Assembly: GCA_949935685.1 (NCBI GenBank) | Contig: CATLGN010000092.1 | Location: 1-6,593 of the forward strand | Length of the DNA stretch: 6,593 nt | DNA from: an uncultured Lachnospiraceae bacterium | GTDB taxonomy: Bacteria; Bacillota; Clostridia; Lachnospirales; Lachnospiraceae | Direction: 5' to 3' | Position numbers and translations under genes: made by a program | Shown: one piece after another, positions 1-6,593 of the stretch | Position numbering within the stretch: the stretch's first letter is position 1 | Layout of the letters: the number at the start of each line of letters is the position of its first letter | Notes under the pieces: model-generated | Told to the model about the DNA's origin: nothing | What the model saw: the letters and a program-made list of their open reading frames with translations, nothing else | Database searches by the model: none

Positions 1-21
1 TTTAATTTAAAATCATTTATT

Positions 22-33
22 TTAACCCGTTAA
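22..33. repeat. Small perfect inverted repeat
   Basis: The 5-base arms TTAAC (22-26) and GTTAA (29-33) flank a 2-base spacer. It is too short and AT-rich to act as a terminator hairpin. It could be part of a dimeric protein-binding site or a recombinase core, or be chance in AT-rich DNA. Confidence 0.35.
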
Positions 34-44
34 GAGAGTTTATT

Positions 45-64
45 TTGTCGTACTCTTGTCGTAC
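45..64. repeat. 9-bp tandem direct repeat with 11-bp period
   Basis: TTGTCGTAC occurs exactly at 45-53 and again at 56-64, separated by two bases. The 11-bp period is close to one helical turn, so two protein monomers could bind the same face of the DNA. Such short, phased direct repeats are known as arm-type sites of tyrosine integrases and as operator half-sites. Which of these applies, if any, is inference. Confidence 0.5.
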
Positions 65-96
65 CATACTGTCTTTAAGTCCGCAAACCCTTGATT

Positions 97-1599
97 TTAC
101 TGGTTTTCTTTGCCAAGCGTTTTCATCGTGGGGAACAGCAGCACATCCCGTATCGCGGGCGAATCCGTAAACAGCATCACCATCCGGTCAATGCCATATC
201 CGATGCCGCCGGTCGGGGGCATGCCGATTTCCAGCGCATTCAGGAAATCCTCATCCGTATGGTTGGCTTCCTCGTCCCCATTGGCAAACTGTTCTTCCTG
301 CATGCGGAAACGCTCCCGCTGATCGATGGGATCGTTCAGTTCGGAGTAGGCGTTTGCCATCTCCCATCCGTTCATAAAGAATTCAAACCGTTCCACATAA
401 TCCGGGTTATCCGGCTTGCGTTTGGTCAGCGGTGAGATCTCGACCGGATGATCCATAAGGAATGTCGGCTGGATCAGATGTTCTTCCACAAACTCCTCAA
501 AGAACAGATTCAGAATATCCCCCTTCTTATGGCGTTCCTCATATGCTATGCCCTTATCCCTGGCCGCCGCTCTCGCTTCCTCGAGCGTATGGATTTCCCC
601 GAAGTCCACGCCCGCATACTTTTTAACTGCGTCCGCCATGGTAATGCGCTCAAACGGTCTGCTCAGATCCATTTCCGTGCCCTTATAAGTTATGGTCGTC
701 GTCCCCAGCACTTCCTGCGCCACATAACGGTACATCTTTTCCGTTAAATCCATCATGCCGTGATAATCCGTATACGCCTGATACAGCTCCATCAGTGTAA
801 ATTCAGGATTATGTCTCGTATCCAGGCCCTCGTTGCGGAAAACCCGGCCGATTTCATAAACCCGCTCCAAACCGCCTACAATCAGACGTTTCAGATACAA
901 CTCCAGAGAAATGCGCAGCTTCAGATCTTCATCCAGCGCATTGAAATGCGTCTCAAACGGCCTTGCCGCGGCGCCTCCCGCATTGGATACGAGCATCGGC
1001 GTCTCGACCTCCATAAATCCCTGACCGTCCAGAAATCTGCGTATCGCGCTGATAATCTGCGAACGCTTGATAAAAGTATCTTTTACCTCCGCATTCATAA
1101 TTAAGTCCGTATAGCGCTGCCGATACCGCAGATCCGTATTGACCAGACCATGATATTTTTCCGGAAGGATCTGCAAACTTTTTGACAGTAGTGTCACATT
1201 CGATGCATGAATGGAGATCTCCCCCATCTTCGTGCGGAAGACCTCGCCCGCAATACCCACAATATCGCCTACATCGTATTTCTTAAACGCGGCATAGGGT
1301 TCTTCTCCGATACTGTCCCGCGCCACATACGCCTGTATCGTTCCCTTTACATCCTGAATATTGCAGAAGGAAGCTTTCCCCATAATACGTTTGGACATCA
1401 TACGTCCCGCAAGAATAACATGCTGCCCTTCCATCTCTTCAAAATGTTCCTTCACATCCATACTGTGATGGGTAACATCAAATTTGGTAATCCGAAAAGG
1501 GTCCTCTCCCTTTTCCTGAAGCGCCGCCAGTTTATCTCTCCTGACCTTTAAAAGCTGCCCCAGATCCTGTTCTCCGGATTTATTCTGTGTATCTCCCAC
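97..1599 (-). CDS. lysS: Lysyl-tRNA synthetase, class II
   Basis: Cytoplasmic enzyme that activates lysine with ATP and charges tRNA-Lys. Numbered from the longer GTG start at 1608, an OB-fold anticodon-binding domain covers about residues 60-150, and the class II catalytic domain follows. Motif 1 is around VETPML (201-206), then the AGGAAARPF lysine-type signature (210-218), motif 2 at [17 protein letters not shown] (254-270), and motif 3 at [13 protein letters not shown] (468-480) with its Arg. Length (500-503 residues) is normal and all key motifs are intact. Two in-frame GTG starts compete. The one at 1608 directly abuts the Shine-Dalgarno sequence, while the one at 1599 has AGGAG eight bases upstream, so I prefer 1599 (500 residues). 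It is the last gene of the cluster, 14 bases after greA, and its Shine-Dalgarno overlaps the greA stop. Identity is very secure; the exact start is less so. Confidence 0.97.
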   Translation of the reverse strand: MGDTQNKSGEQDLGQLLKVRRDKLAALQEKGEDPFRITKFDVTHHSMDVKEHFEEMEGQHVILAGRMMSKRIMGKASFCNIQDVKGTIQAYVARDSIGEEPYAAFKKYDVGDIVGIAGEVFRTKMGEISIHASNVTLLSKSLQILPEKYHGLVNTDLRYRQRYTDLIMNAEVKDTFIKRSQIISAIRRFLDGQGFMEVETPMLVSNAGGAAARPFETHFNALDEDLKLRISLELYLKRLIVGGLERVYEIGRVFRNEGLDTRHNPEFTLMELYQAYTDYHGMMDLTEKMYRYVAQEVLGTTTITYKGTEMDLSRPFERITMADAVKKYAGVDFGEIHTLEEARAAARDKGIAYEERHKKGDILNLFFEEFVEEHLIQPTFLMDHPVEISPLTKRKPDNPDYVERFEFFMNGWEMANAYSELNDPIDQRERFRMQEEQFANGDEEANHTDEDFLNALEIGMPPTGGIGYGIDRMVMLFTDSPAIRDVLLFPTMKTLGKENQ

Positions 1600-1607
1600 G
1601 TCCGCCA

Positions 1608-1615
1608 CTCCTCTT
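1608..1615 (-). promoter_or_regulatory. Ribosome binding site of lysS
   Basis: The minus strand reads AAGAGGAG here, with an AGGAG core at 1612-1608. It lies eight bases before the GTG at 1599 but runs into the GTG at 1608, which decides the start in favour of 1599. It overlaps the greA TAA stop, suggesting coupled translation. Confidence 0.6.
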
Positions 1616-2096
1616 AATTGCTTCGCTGTATTTCCAGTACCTTATATTCCAAAATGCCGGCCTGTGTCTCCACTTCGATCACATCGCCCACTTTTTTGCC
1701 CATCAGCGCCTTGCCTACCGGCGATTCATTGGAAATCTTCCCTTTCAGGCTGTTTGCCTCCGTGGAACCGACAATCTTATATTCCAGTTCTTCGCTGAAT
1801 TCCAGATCCAGAATCCGCACGCGGCAGCCGATATTGATCTTGTCCAGATCAACCTCATCCTCCACGACAACTTCCGCATTTTTCAGAATCTTTTCCAATT
1901 CCTCGATTCTGGCTTCAATATCGCGCTGCTCATCTTTGGCCGCGTCATATTCGGCATTCTCAGACAGATCGCCCTGCTCTCTGGCTTCCTTGATCTTCTG
2001 CGCCACTTCCTGACGTTTGACCACCTTCAGTTCATGCAGCTCGTCCTCATATTTCCGAAGCCCCTCATACGTTAATATATTTTTCTTCTCTTCCAT
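1614..2096 (-). CDS. greA: Transcription elongation factor GreA
   Basis: GreA enters the secondary channel of RNA polymerase and stimulates cleavage of backtracked RNA, rescuing stalled complexes. From the ATG at 2096 the protein has 160 residues, the family norm. The N-terminal half is a long charged antiparallel coiled coil (about 10-75) whose tip carries [12 protein letters not shown] (42-53), including the acidic pair Asp43 and Glu46 expected to act at the polymerase active site. The C-terminal FKBP-like domain holds the [14 protein letters not shown] signature (125-138). A longer reading from a GTG at 2108 is unlikely because that codon directly abuts the Shine-Dalgarno sequence. It lies between the uncharacterised gene (72-base gap) and lysS; greA next to lysS is a familiar arrangement in Clostridia. 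Nothing is missing or odd. Confidence 0.97.
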   Translation of the reverse strand: MEEKKNILTYEGLRKYEDELHELKVVKRQEVAQKIKEAREQGDLSENAEYDAAKDEQRDIEARIEELEKILKNAEVVVEDEVDLDKINIGCRVRILDLEFSEELEYKIVGSTEANSLKGKISNESPVGKALMGKKVGDVIEVETQAGILEYKVLEIQRSN

Positions 2097-2104
2097 AATG
2101 CAAA

Positions 2105-2113
2105 TCACCCTCC
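2105..2113 (-). promoter_or_regulatory. Ribosome binding site of greA
   Basis: The minus strand reads GGAGGGTGA, a near-perfect Shine-Dalgarno with one extra G, ending eight bases before the ATG at 2096. This rules against the upstream GTG at 2108 and sets the 160-residue GreA. It is the strongest ribosome binding site in the window. Confidence 0.7.
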
Positions 2114-2168
2114 ATACCGCAATCTTTTTCCTGTTGCGCCGGTATCCCCACGCCGGACAGCCTACGTA

Positions 2169-3144
2169 TTATACCCCATCTTTTCCCAGAGTGTCAAGGG
2201 CATTCCACAGGGATATATAAGGAATCCTGCCACATTCTGCGGCAACCGTATCCCCCCTGTCATACGACGCATACAAATCCATGTAAACGCTGTCCGGCGG
2301 AAAGTTTCCGCTGCATGCTTTCTCTGTCATGCCAAAGTCAAGAATCAGCGTTTTTCTGTTCCGAAACGTAAGCGCCGCACTGTCCGGCGCACATCTGACG
2401 GACAAGCCGTATTCTTCATACGCCATATCCGCAAATTCCTGCCACGCCGCAGCCCGGTCCGTGACGATCGTCGCATAATTAAACGTTGTATAAATCTCCT
2501 GTAACACCTCTCGTTCCGGTCCCGCCGTATGCAGGCTTTCCGCCTCCGGCTCCCGCACCCATACGAGCGCCGGCGTTTCCTCCTCCGCAGCAGGCAGCGT
2601 TTCCTCGCAGCCCTCTGTCCGCCCGTCCAGTACGATCAACTGCTCGGCCCGGAAAACCAGTACATTCTCCCGATAACAGTGCCGATAAAAACGCAGCAGC
2701 AATTCCGCTGAAATACCGCCCCGTCTCCAGGAGCAGAACAACAGTGCATCTTCCGACGCGCCTGTCATATTCAGGTTTTCTTCCTTTTGCATCCGTTTTC
2801 GGATACTGCGCAAAGTCCGGTTCCATCTCATATACCGCCTGCGCATCGCGCGCCCGGCAGCCTTCCGGCTGTTCTCCCACTGTTCCAGTTCATCGATTTC
2901 CCTGTCGGTAATTCCATCAATGGCGTAAATGCAAACCGGCAATCCCAAAAAGCGGTCCGTCTTTTCCGAAAAGGAATATGGCAGACATAACCGCTCCTGC
3001 AGCCACGCCCATGCGCCGCCGGATCTTTTTTCTCTGTTTCCCGCAATAAGACAGTTCATTTTTTCCATATTGCAGTATATGCGAATCCGTGTAAAATATA
3101 ACGGCCGCGGGGCGCGCGGCAATACGGAAATAGTTCGGCGCCAT
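2169..3144 (-). CDS. Uncharacterised, probably membrane-anchored protein; likely frameshift
   Basis: I do not recognise a named family. The body is an open frame ending in TAA at 2169. It has a very basic helical stretch (about 2780-2870), a long middle part, an Ala/Glu-rich linker, and a C-terminal region containing ILDFG and VYMDLYASYD before the end. This resembles, from memory, poorly described Lachnospiraceae proteins with an N-terminal membrane helix. That frame is open up to a TTG at 3152 but gives an unconvincing N-terminus; its first ATGs are at 3068 and 3059. A different frame, from ATG 3144, gives a better start: a beta-rich segment, a basic cluster (QRKKIRRR, 3036-3013) and a hydrophobic helix (MGVAAGAVMSAIFLF, 3012-2968). 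This reading stops at 2917. Removing one T from the T5 run at 2951-2947 joins both into about 324 residues. It lies 23 bases after dusB. Either the gene is broken, the sequence has an error, or the true start is 3068/3059. Function unknown. Confidence 0.65.
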
Positions 3145-3167
3145 ATCGTCAACCAAGTCCGGCTATA

Positions 3168-4148
3168 TCAACAGAGCAGCATATCCAGCGTTTCCACCAT
3201 CTCCTCCATGGAAGCCGCTTCATTGATGCGTTTGCGGATGGCGGCGGAATGCGGATAACCGGCCGTATACCACGAGATATGCTTACGCATTTCCCGGATG
3301 CCGATATACGCTCCCTTGCAGGCAAGCTGCAGACGCGCATGTTCCAGTATCATATTTCGTACTGTCACGGCGTCCGGCCGCGGCGTCGCCTCTCCGGTCT
3401 CCAAATACGAAACAATCTGCCCAAACAGCCAGGGATTGCCCCGCGCCGCCCGGCCGATCATCACACCGTCACAGCCGCTTTCCCGCATAAGCCGCTCCGC
3501 AGACGGGCCGTCCCCCACATCCCCGTTCCCGATGACCGGAATGTGCAGAGCCTCCTTCACCTGCCGGATAATTTCCCAGTCCGCTTTCCCGGCATAATAC
3601 TGCTCTCTCGTCCTGCCGTGAACCGCGACCGCCGCGGCGCCGGATTCCTGTGCAATATGTGCCAGTTCCACCGCATTCACATGTTGTTCGTCAAATCCTT
3701 TGCGAATCTTCACCGTGACCGGTTTCTTTACCGCCTTTACTGTTTTTTCGATAATGCGGCCCGCCAGTATGGGATCTTTCATCAACGCCGAGCCCTCTCC
3801 GTTATTGACCACCTTCGGCACCGGACATCCCATATTGATGTCCAATATGGAAAAAGGCCGCTCCTCAATCCGTTTTGCCATCTCACTGACAATATCCGGA
3901 TCCGAGCCAAAGAGCTGCAGCGATACCTGCCCCTCACCGGGAGCGATCTCCATCAACGCATCCGTATTTTTATTGCGGTAGAGAATCGCTTTGGCGCTGA
4001 CCATTTCCATACAGACCAGCCCCGCCCCCTGCCGGGCGCAGAGCAAACGAAATGGCAGGTCTGTCACGCCTGCCATGGGAGCCAAAATAATATTGTTTTT
4101 CAGCGTTACGCCGCCAATCCGCAGCGCTGTGATCTGTTTTTCCGTCAT
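3168..4148 (-). CDS. dusB: tRNA-dihydrouridine synthase, DusB-like
   Basis: FMN-dependent enzyme that reduces specific uridines in the tRNA D-loop to dihydrouridine. It is complete at 326 residues, a normal length. The TIM-barrel domain opens with APMAGVTD (23-30), the flavin-binding signature. NMGCP (105-109) carries catalytic Cys108; Lys147 (TVKIRKG) and His178 (VHGRT) are expected to contact FMN and substrate. GNGD (207-210) and [10 protein letters not shown] (231-240) form the phosphate-binding end of the barrel. A small helical tRNA-binding domain follows from about 250. Its ATG overlaps the coaX stop as ATGA, so translation is probably coupled, with only a weak GGG-type ribosome site. 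All catalytic residues are present. The Dus assignment is very secure; the DusB subclass rests on overall similarity. Confidence 0.95.
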   Translation of the reverse strand: MTEKQITALRIGGVTLKNNIILAPMAGVTDLPFRLLCARQGAGLVCMEMVSAKAILYRNKNTDALMEIAPGEGQVSLQLFGSDPDIVSEMAKRIEERPFSILDINMGCPVPKVVNNGEGSALMKDPILAGRIIEKTVKAVKKPVTVKIRKGFDEQHVNAVELAHIAQESGAAAVAVHGRTREQYYAGKADWEIIRQVKEALHIPVIGNGDVGDGPSAERLMRESGCDGVMIGRAARGNPWLFGQIVSYLETGEATPRPDAVTVRNMILEHARLQLACKGAYIGIREMRKHISWYTAGYPHSAAIRKRINEAASMEEMVETLDMLLC

Positions 4149-4933
4149 CGTCTTTTTCCCGCCGTCTCCGCATTTTTCTCATAGATAATCCGCAGCCCGT
4201 CCAGCGTCAGCGCGCTGTCATAAATGTCAATGCTGTCCGTCTCTTCGGAAATCATCCTGCCCAGTCCGCCGGTGGCAACCACCTTCAAATCGGTATAACC
4301 CGTTTCTTTTTTCACTTGTTTGACAATGTATTCCGTCTGCCCGATCTGGCCGTACACAAGTCCCGCCTGCATACTCGATATGGTTTCCTGCGCCAGTATC
4401 GATTTCGGCTTGCGAATCTCCACCTCCGGCAGCTTGGCCGCCTCCTGCGAGAGCGCCATCAGGGAAATGCGCAGCCCCGGCGCCGTAACGCCCTCACTGA
4501 AACTGCCGTCCTCCCGTACCAGATCATACGTCGTCGCCGTGCCAAAATCCAACACCAACACCGGCCCGCCGTATTTCTCATACGCCGCTACGGCATCCAC
4601 AATCCGGTCCGCTCCCACGCCGCGGGGATTTTCTCCGGAAATCTTAATTCCGGTCTTGACGCCCGGCCCTACGATCAAAGGCTTCCTGTGAATATACTTC
4701 ACCATAGCGCCAGTCAGGGAATGCATAATATTCGGCACAACACTCGCCATACTGATTCCCGTAATGTCCTCAATGGAAATCCCGTTGATACGCAAAAGCT
4801 CCATAATGGCAATGCCAAACTCATCCGATGTCCTTGAAATCTTAGTCGTAATCCGGAAACTGTTTTTCAGTTCCTTCCCATCAAAAACGCCGAATGTAAT
4901 ATTTGTGTTTCCAACATCCACAACCAGTAACAT
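4145..4933 (-). CDS. coaX: Type III pantothenate kinase
   Basis: Phosphorylates pantothenate with ATP, the first step of coenzyme A synthesis. Type III enzymes need a monovalent cation and, unlike type I, are not inhibited by CoA. The protein has 262 residues, typical for the family. Visible motifs of the ASKHA fold are the phosphate loop DVGNTN (6-11), GADR (107-110) with the presumed catalytic base Asp109, DFGTATTYD (129-137) with the cation and phosphate ligands, the APG loop (151-153), AAKLPEVE (165-172) and the second glycine loop ATGGL (220-224). At residue 147 there is Glu (SEGVTAPG) where related enzymes that I recall have a Gly pair; GAG differs from GGG by one base. The start is the ATG at 4933, with a weak GGAT ribosome site. 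It follows the small acidic gene after a 42-base gap and overlaps dusB by four bases. Confidence 0.96.
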   Translation of the reverse strand: MLLVVDVGNTNITFGVFDGKELKNSFRITTKISRTSDEFGIAIMELLRINGISIEDITGISMASVVPNIMHSLTGAMVKYIHRKPLIVGPGVKTGIKISGENPRGVGADRIVDAVAAYEKYGGPVLVLDFGTATTYDLVREDGSFSEGVTAPGLRISLMALSQEAAKLPEVEIRKPKSILAQETISSMQAGLVYGQIGQTEYIVKQVKKETGYTDLKVVATGGLGRMISEETDSIDIYDSALTLDGLRIIYEKNAETAGKRR

Positions 4934-4975
4934 CTCTTTATCCGGTGACTTCCCGCGTGCATCCCTGCGTTCCCG

Positions 4976-5329
4976 TCACGCTTCCTCCCATTCCGGCAGT
5001 TCTTCCCGTAAGATCAGCACCCGGTAATACAAGCTCAGAGAAGCCAGCAGTTCCTGCCGTTTTCTCCAAATCTCTTTTACCAAAAGGCCGCTGCCGATTT
5101 CATCATAATACATATCATTTTCTTCCGCATCCGTCTCCAGCGAAACGCTGCCGTCCGGCTCGAATATGATCGTAAAAATGCCGCCCACTTCCTCCGTGAA
5201 CAACACGCAGATAATATGCAGCTCATCCTGAACAGACTGTGGAATCTGCCGGAACGCCTCATTATAATAATATTTTTTTTCGTAAGCATTTGCCCCGCAC
5301 AGAATCATCCGCCCCTCAGACATAGCCAT
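4976..5329 (-). CDS. Small acidic protein, DUF6145-like
   Basis: A 117-residue soluble protein with no signal peptide or membrane segment. It is rich in Glu and Tyr, with an N-terminal CGANAYEKKYYYNEAF segment, a central EEVGGIFTIIFEPDG strand region (about 46-60), an acidic patch (EENDMYYDEIGSG) and a C-terminal helix. From memory this matches the family catalogued as DUF6145, found in Lachnospiraceae; no function is known and I could not search. The first ATG (5329) has AGAGG five bases upstream and overlaps the end of birA by 14 bases; a second ATG two codons later (5323) is possible. Its place between birA and coaX suggests co-expression with cofactor genes but does not show a role. Codons 18-19 include a run of eight A. 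The gene is surely real; the family name is moderately sure. Confidence 0.85.
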   Translation of the reverse strand: MAMSEGRMILCGANAYEKKYYYNEAFRQIPQSVQDELHIICVLFTEEVGGIFTIIFEPDGSVSLETDAEENDMYYDEIGSGLLVKEIWRKRQELLASLSLYYRVLILREELPEWEEA

Positions 5330-6302
5330 ACAATCCTCTCACCGACACTTCCCCCGCATACACATGCACCACCTTGCCGTCTTCCTTTTCCACCAAAAGC
5401 TCTCCGCTTTGATTCATTCCTCTCGAAACGCCGGTAAACTCCCCGGCAGGATCAAGCACGCGCACCTGCCGGTCCATGCCGGCCAGATGTGCGTTGTATT
5501 CCTGCAGGATGCCCGAGAGATCCTCCGTCTGCAAAAACACCTCGTAGTCCTGCTCAAACCGCTTCATCACTTCCGCAATCAGTCCGGCCCGGCTGATCCG
5601 CCGGCCGCATTCCAGATACAGAGAAGTCGCCATACCGCTGATCTCTTCCGGGAATTCCCGGATATTTACATTGATGCCGATTCCCACCACCACATAGTGA
5701 ATACTGTCCTGCTCCACACTCAGGCTCATTTCCGTCAGAATACCCACCGTCTTTTTCCCGTGAATGACTATATCATTCGGCCATTTGATCCCCACGGGCA
5801 GCCCCGTTGCCGCCTCGATCGCGCCCGCCACACTGTGCGCCGCAATCAATGTAAGCATCGAGGCCTTGTCCGGCGCAAATGCCGGTTTTAAAATCAGTGT
5901 CATGGAGACCATCGTCCCCGGACGCTGCTGCCAGGAACGTCCCCGGCGCCCCTTTCCCGCCGTCTGCATATCCGCAACGACCAGCGTCCCCTCCGAAGCG
6001 CCGTCTTCGGCCAGCCGCTTGGCCTGCGTATTGGTGGAATCCGTCTCACGCAAAAACACGACCTGCCGTCCAAGCCGCTTTGTCTTCATGCGGCTGACAA
6101 GTTCGCTCTCCGACACAATATCCGGCACATGCGCAAGGCGATACCCCTTTCGGGGCGTGGATACAATCTCATATCCCTCTTCTTTCAGACTGTTGATCAC
6201 TTTCCAGACCGCGGTGCGGGATACCCCAAACCGACTGCACAGATCCTGCCCCGATACATAATCCGCCGTCTCCCGGAGCATTGTCAATATTTCCGTTTTC
6301 AC
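5316..6302 (-). CDS. birA: Bifunctional biotin-[acetyl-CoA-carboxylase] ligase / biotin repressor BirA
   Basis: Activates biotin to biotinyl-5'-AMP and attaches it to the biotin carboxyl carrier lysine of carboxylases; the N-terminal domain lets the same protein repress biotin genes. The 328 residues show a winged helix-turn-helix (about 1-57, with [21 protein letters not shown] at 16-36), so this is the DNA-binding class. The ligase core follows: DSTNTQAK (88-95), GKGRRGRSW (116-124) for the biotinyl-adenylate loop, KWPNDI (173-178) with the key Lys173, and [11 protein letters not shown] (204-214). A C-terminal SH3-like domain runs from about 275 to the end. The GTG start overlaps the upstream OTC stop as GTGA and has GGGAG seven bases before it, and the HTH begins right after, so this start fits. 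No biotin synthesis or transport genes lie in the window, so its operators would be elsewhere. Confidence 0.96.
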   Translation of the reverse strand: MKTEILTMLRETADYVSGQDLCSRFGVSRTAVWKVINSLKEEGYEIVSTPRKGYRLAHVPDIVSESELVSRMKTKRLGRQVVFLRETDSTNTQAKRLAEDGASEGTLVVADMQTAGKGRRGRSWQQRPGTMVSMTLILKPAFAPDKASMLTLIAAHSVAGAIEAATGLPVGIKWPNDIVIHGKKTVGILTEMSLSVEQDSIHYVVVGIGINVNIREFPEEISGMATSLYLECGRRISRAGLIAEVMKRFEQDYEVFLQTEDLSGILQEYNAHLAGMDRQVRVLDPAGEFTGVSRGMNQSGELLVEKEDGKVVHVYAGEVSVRGLYGYV

Positions 6303-6593
6303 ACATTCGCTCCCAAGGTAGCCGCCATTACGGCTTTGATCGTGTGCATCCGGTTCTCCGCTTCGTCAAATACAACCGACTGCGAAGACTCGAATACTTC
6401 GTCGGTCACTTCCATTTCGGTAATGCCGAACCGCGCGCCCATCTCTTTTCCGATTTTTGTCTTTAAGTCATGGAATGACGGCAGACAATGCAGGAAAATC
6501 GCCTGTTTTCCTGCCAGCTCCATACTCCGGCTGTCCACACGGTAAGGAGACAGCTCCCGAATCCGCTCCTCCCATACCGCATCCGGCTCGCCC
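6299..6593 (-). CDS. argF: Ornithine carbamoyltransferase, C-terminal fragment (window edge)
   Basis: Only the last 97 or so codons are inside the window; the gene continues off the right edge and is not truncated biologically as far as can be seen. The enzyme makes citrulline from ornithine and carbamoyl phosphate in arginine synthesis, or runs in reverse in the arginine deiminase pathway. The visible part holds [10 protein letters not shown] (residues H-C-L-P at 6490-6479), whose Cys binds ornithine, then [21 protein letters not shown] and MHTIKAVM near the C-terminus, all hallmarks of OTC rather than aspartate carbamoyltransferase. The SMG ornithine loop should lie just beyond the edge. 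Its TGA overlaps the GTG of birA by four bases. Anabolic argF and catabolic arcB cannot be told apart here; the absence of arcA or arcC nearby mildly favours argF. Confidence 0.93.
   Translation of the reverse strand, partial: GEPDAVWEERIRELSPYRVDSRSMELAGKQAIFLHCLPSFHDLKTKIGKEMGARFGITEMEVTDEVFESSQSVVFDEAENRMHTIKAVMAATLGANV

Larger units (their letters stand above)
1..96. other. AT-rich intergenic region downstream of lysS
   Basis: This non-coding stretch lies beyond the lysS stop codon and runs off the window. Its first 60 bases are about 25% GC, against roughly half in the coding part, so composition changes abruptly. It holds a 9-bp direct repeat (45-64) and a small perfect inverted repeat (22-33). 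I see no GC-rich hairpin followed by a T-run in the lysS direction, so no intrinsic terminator is supported here. Nothing in it looks like a gene. It could be an ordinary AT-rich spacer, a promoter region for a gene to the left, or the edge of an inserted element; the sequence shown cannot decide. Confidence 0.6.

Noticed and set aside
1600..1608. GTG at 1608 as the lysS start (503 residues)
   Set aside because: The Shine-Dalgarno sequence directly abuts or overlaps this codon; the in-frame GTG at 1599 has an eight-base spacer. The difference is only three residues.
2131..2160. Imperfect hairpin (CTGT/ACAG and CCGG/CCGG) between the uncharacterised gene and greA, as a possible terminator
   Set aside because: The stem is interrupted by a four-base asymmetric bulge and no T-run follows on either strand, so a terminator is not supported.
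2479..2880. 133-codon open frame on the minus strand within the uncharacterised gene, rich in Gly, Ala and Arg
   Set aside because: It overlaps the longer body frame completely, has low-complexity GC-driven composition and no ribosome site; it is a shadow frame.
3249..4184. 311-codon open frame on the plus strand opposite dusB
   Set aside because: It is antisense to a fully motif-supported dusB, and its His/Arg/Pro-rich composition is typical of a reverse-strand shadow.
5261..5289. Perfect TATAAT (minus strand, 5266-5261) as an internal promoter for coaX
   Set aside because: It arises from Tyr and Asn codons, and the hexamer 17 bases upstream (ATGCTT) matches the -35 consensus at only two positions; there is no extended -10.
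1..6593. CRISPR array, tRNA or rRNA gene, riboswitch (including biotin or lysine elements), insertion sequence or toxin-antitoxin pair
   Set aside because: I read both strands and saw no repeat-spacer pattern, no cloverleaf or rRNA stretch, no transposase-like frame and no non-coding gap long enough for a riboswitch apart from the left 96 bases, which show no such conserved elements.

Overview
The window carries a dense, single-strand housekeeping gene cluster. All eight genes lie on the minus strand, so transcription runs from the right edge to the left edge. Protein similarity from memory, the roughly 50% GC content and the gene set suggest a Firmicute of the Clostridia, most likely the family Lachnospiraceae. 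This placement is inferred and no search was run.

In transcription order: the 3' end of an ornithine carbamoyltransferase gene (6299-6593, cut by the window edge); birA, bifunctional biotin-protein ligase and repressor (5316-6302); a small acidic protein that looks like the DUF6145 family (4976-5329); coaX, type III pantothenate kinase (4145-4933); dusB, tRNA-dihydrouridine synthase (3168-4148); an uncharacterised and probably membrane-anchored protein that seems to be frameshifted (2169-3144); greA, transcript cleavage factor (1614-2096); and lysS, lysyl-tRNA synthetase (97-1599). Four-base overlaps join OTC/birA (GTGA) and coaX/dusB (ATGA), and birA overlaps the small acidic gene by 14 bases. 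Other gaps are 13 to 72 bases. This is the geometry of one long operon with translational coupling. No terminator or convincing promoter is visible between the genes.

The genes share a broad theme of cofactor supply and translation/transcription support: biotin attachment, the first step of CoA synthesis, tRNA modification, rescue of stalled RNA polymerase and charging of tRNA-Lys. No linear pathway joins them, and the order looks like a lineage-typical housekeeping cluster.

Two places deserve a second look. First, the uncharacterised gene upstream of greA has its best N-terminus (basic stretch plus transmembrane helix) in a different frame from its body. Dropping one base in a T5 run (A5 on the plus strand, 2947-2951) fuses the two into a coherent protein of about 324 residues. 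Second, the 96 bases beyond lysS are sharply AT-rich, lack a terminator, and hold a 9-bp direct repeat with an 11-bp period. That could be a protein-binding site at the edge of an inserted element. Otherwise the window is ordinary core genome, and I see no new multi-gene system in it.
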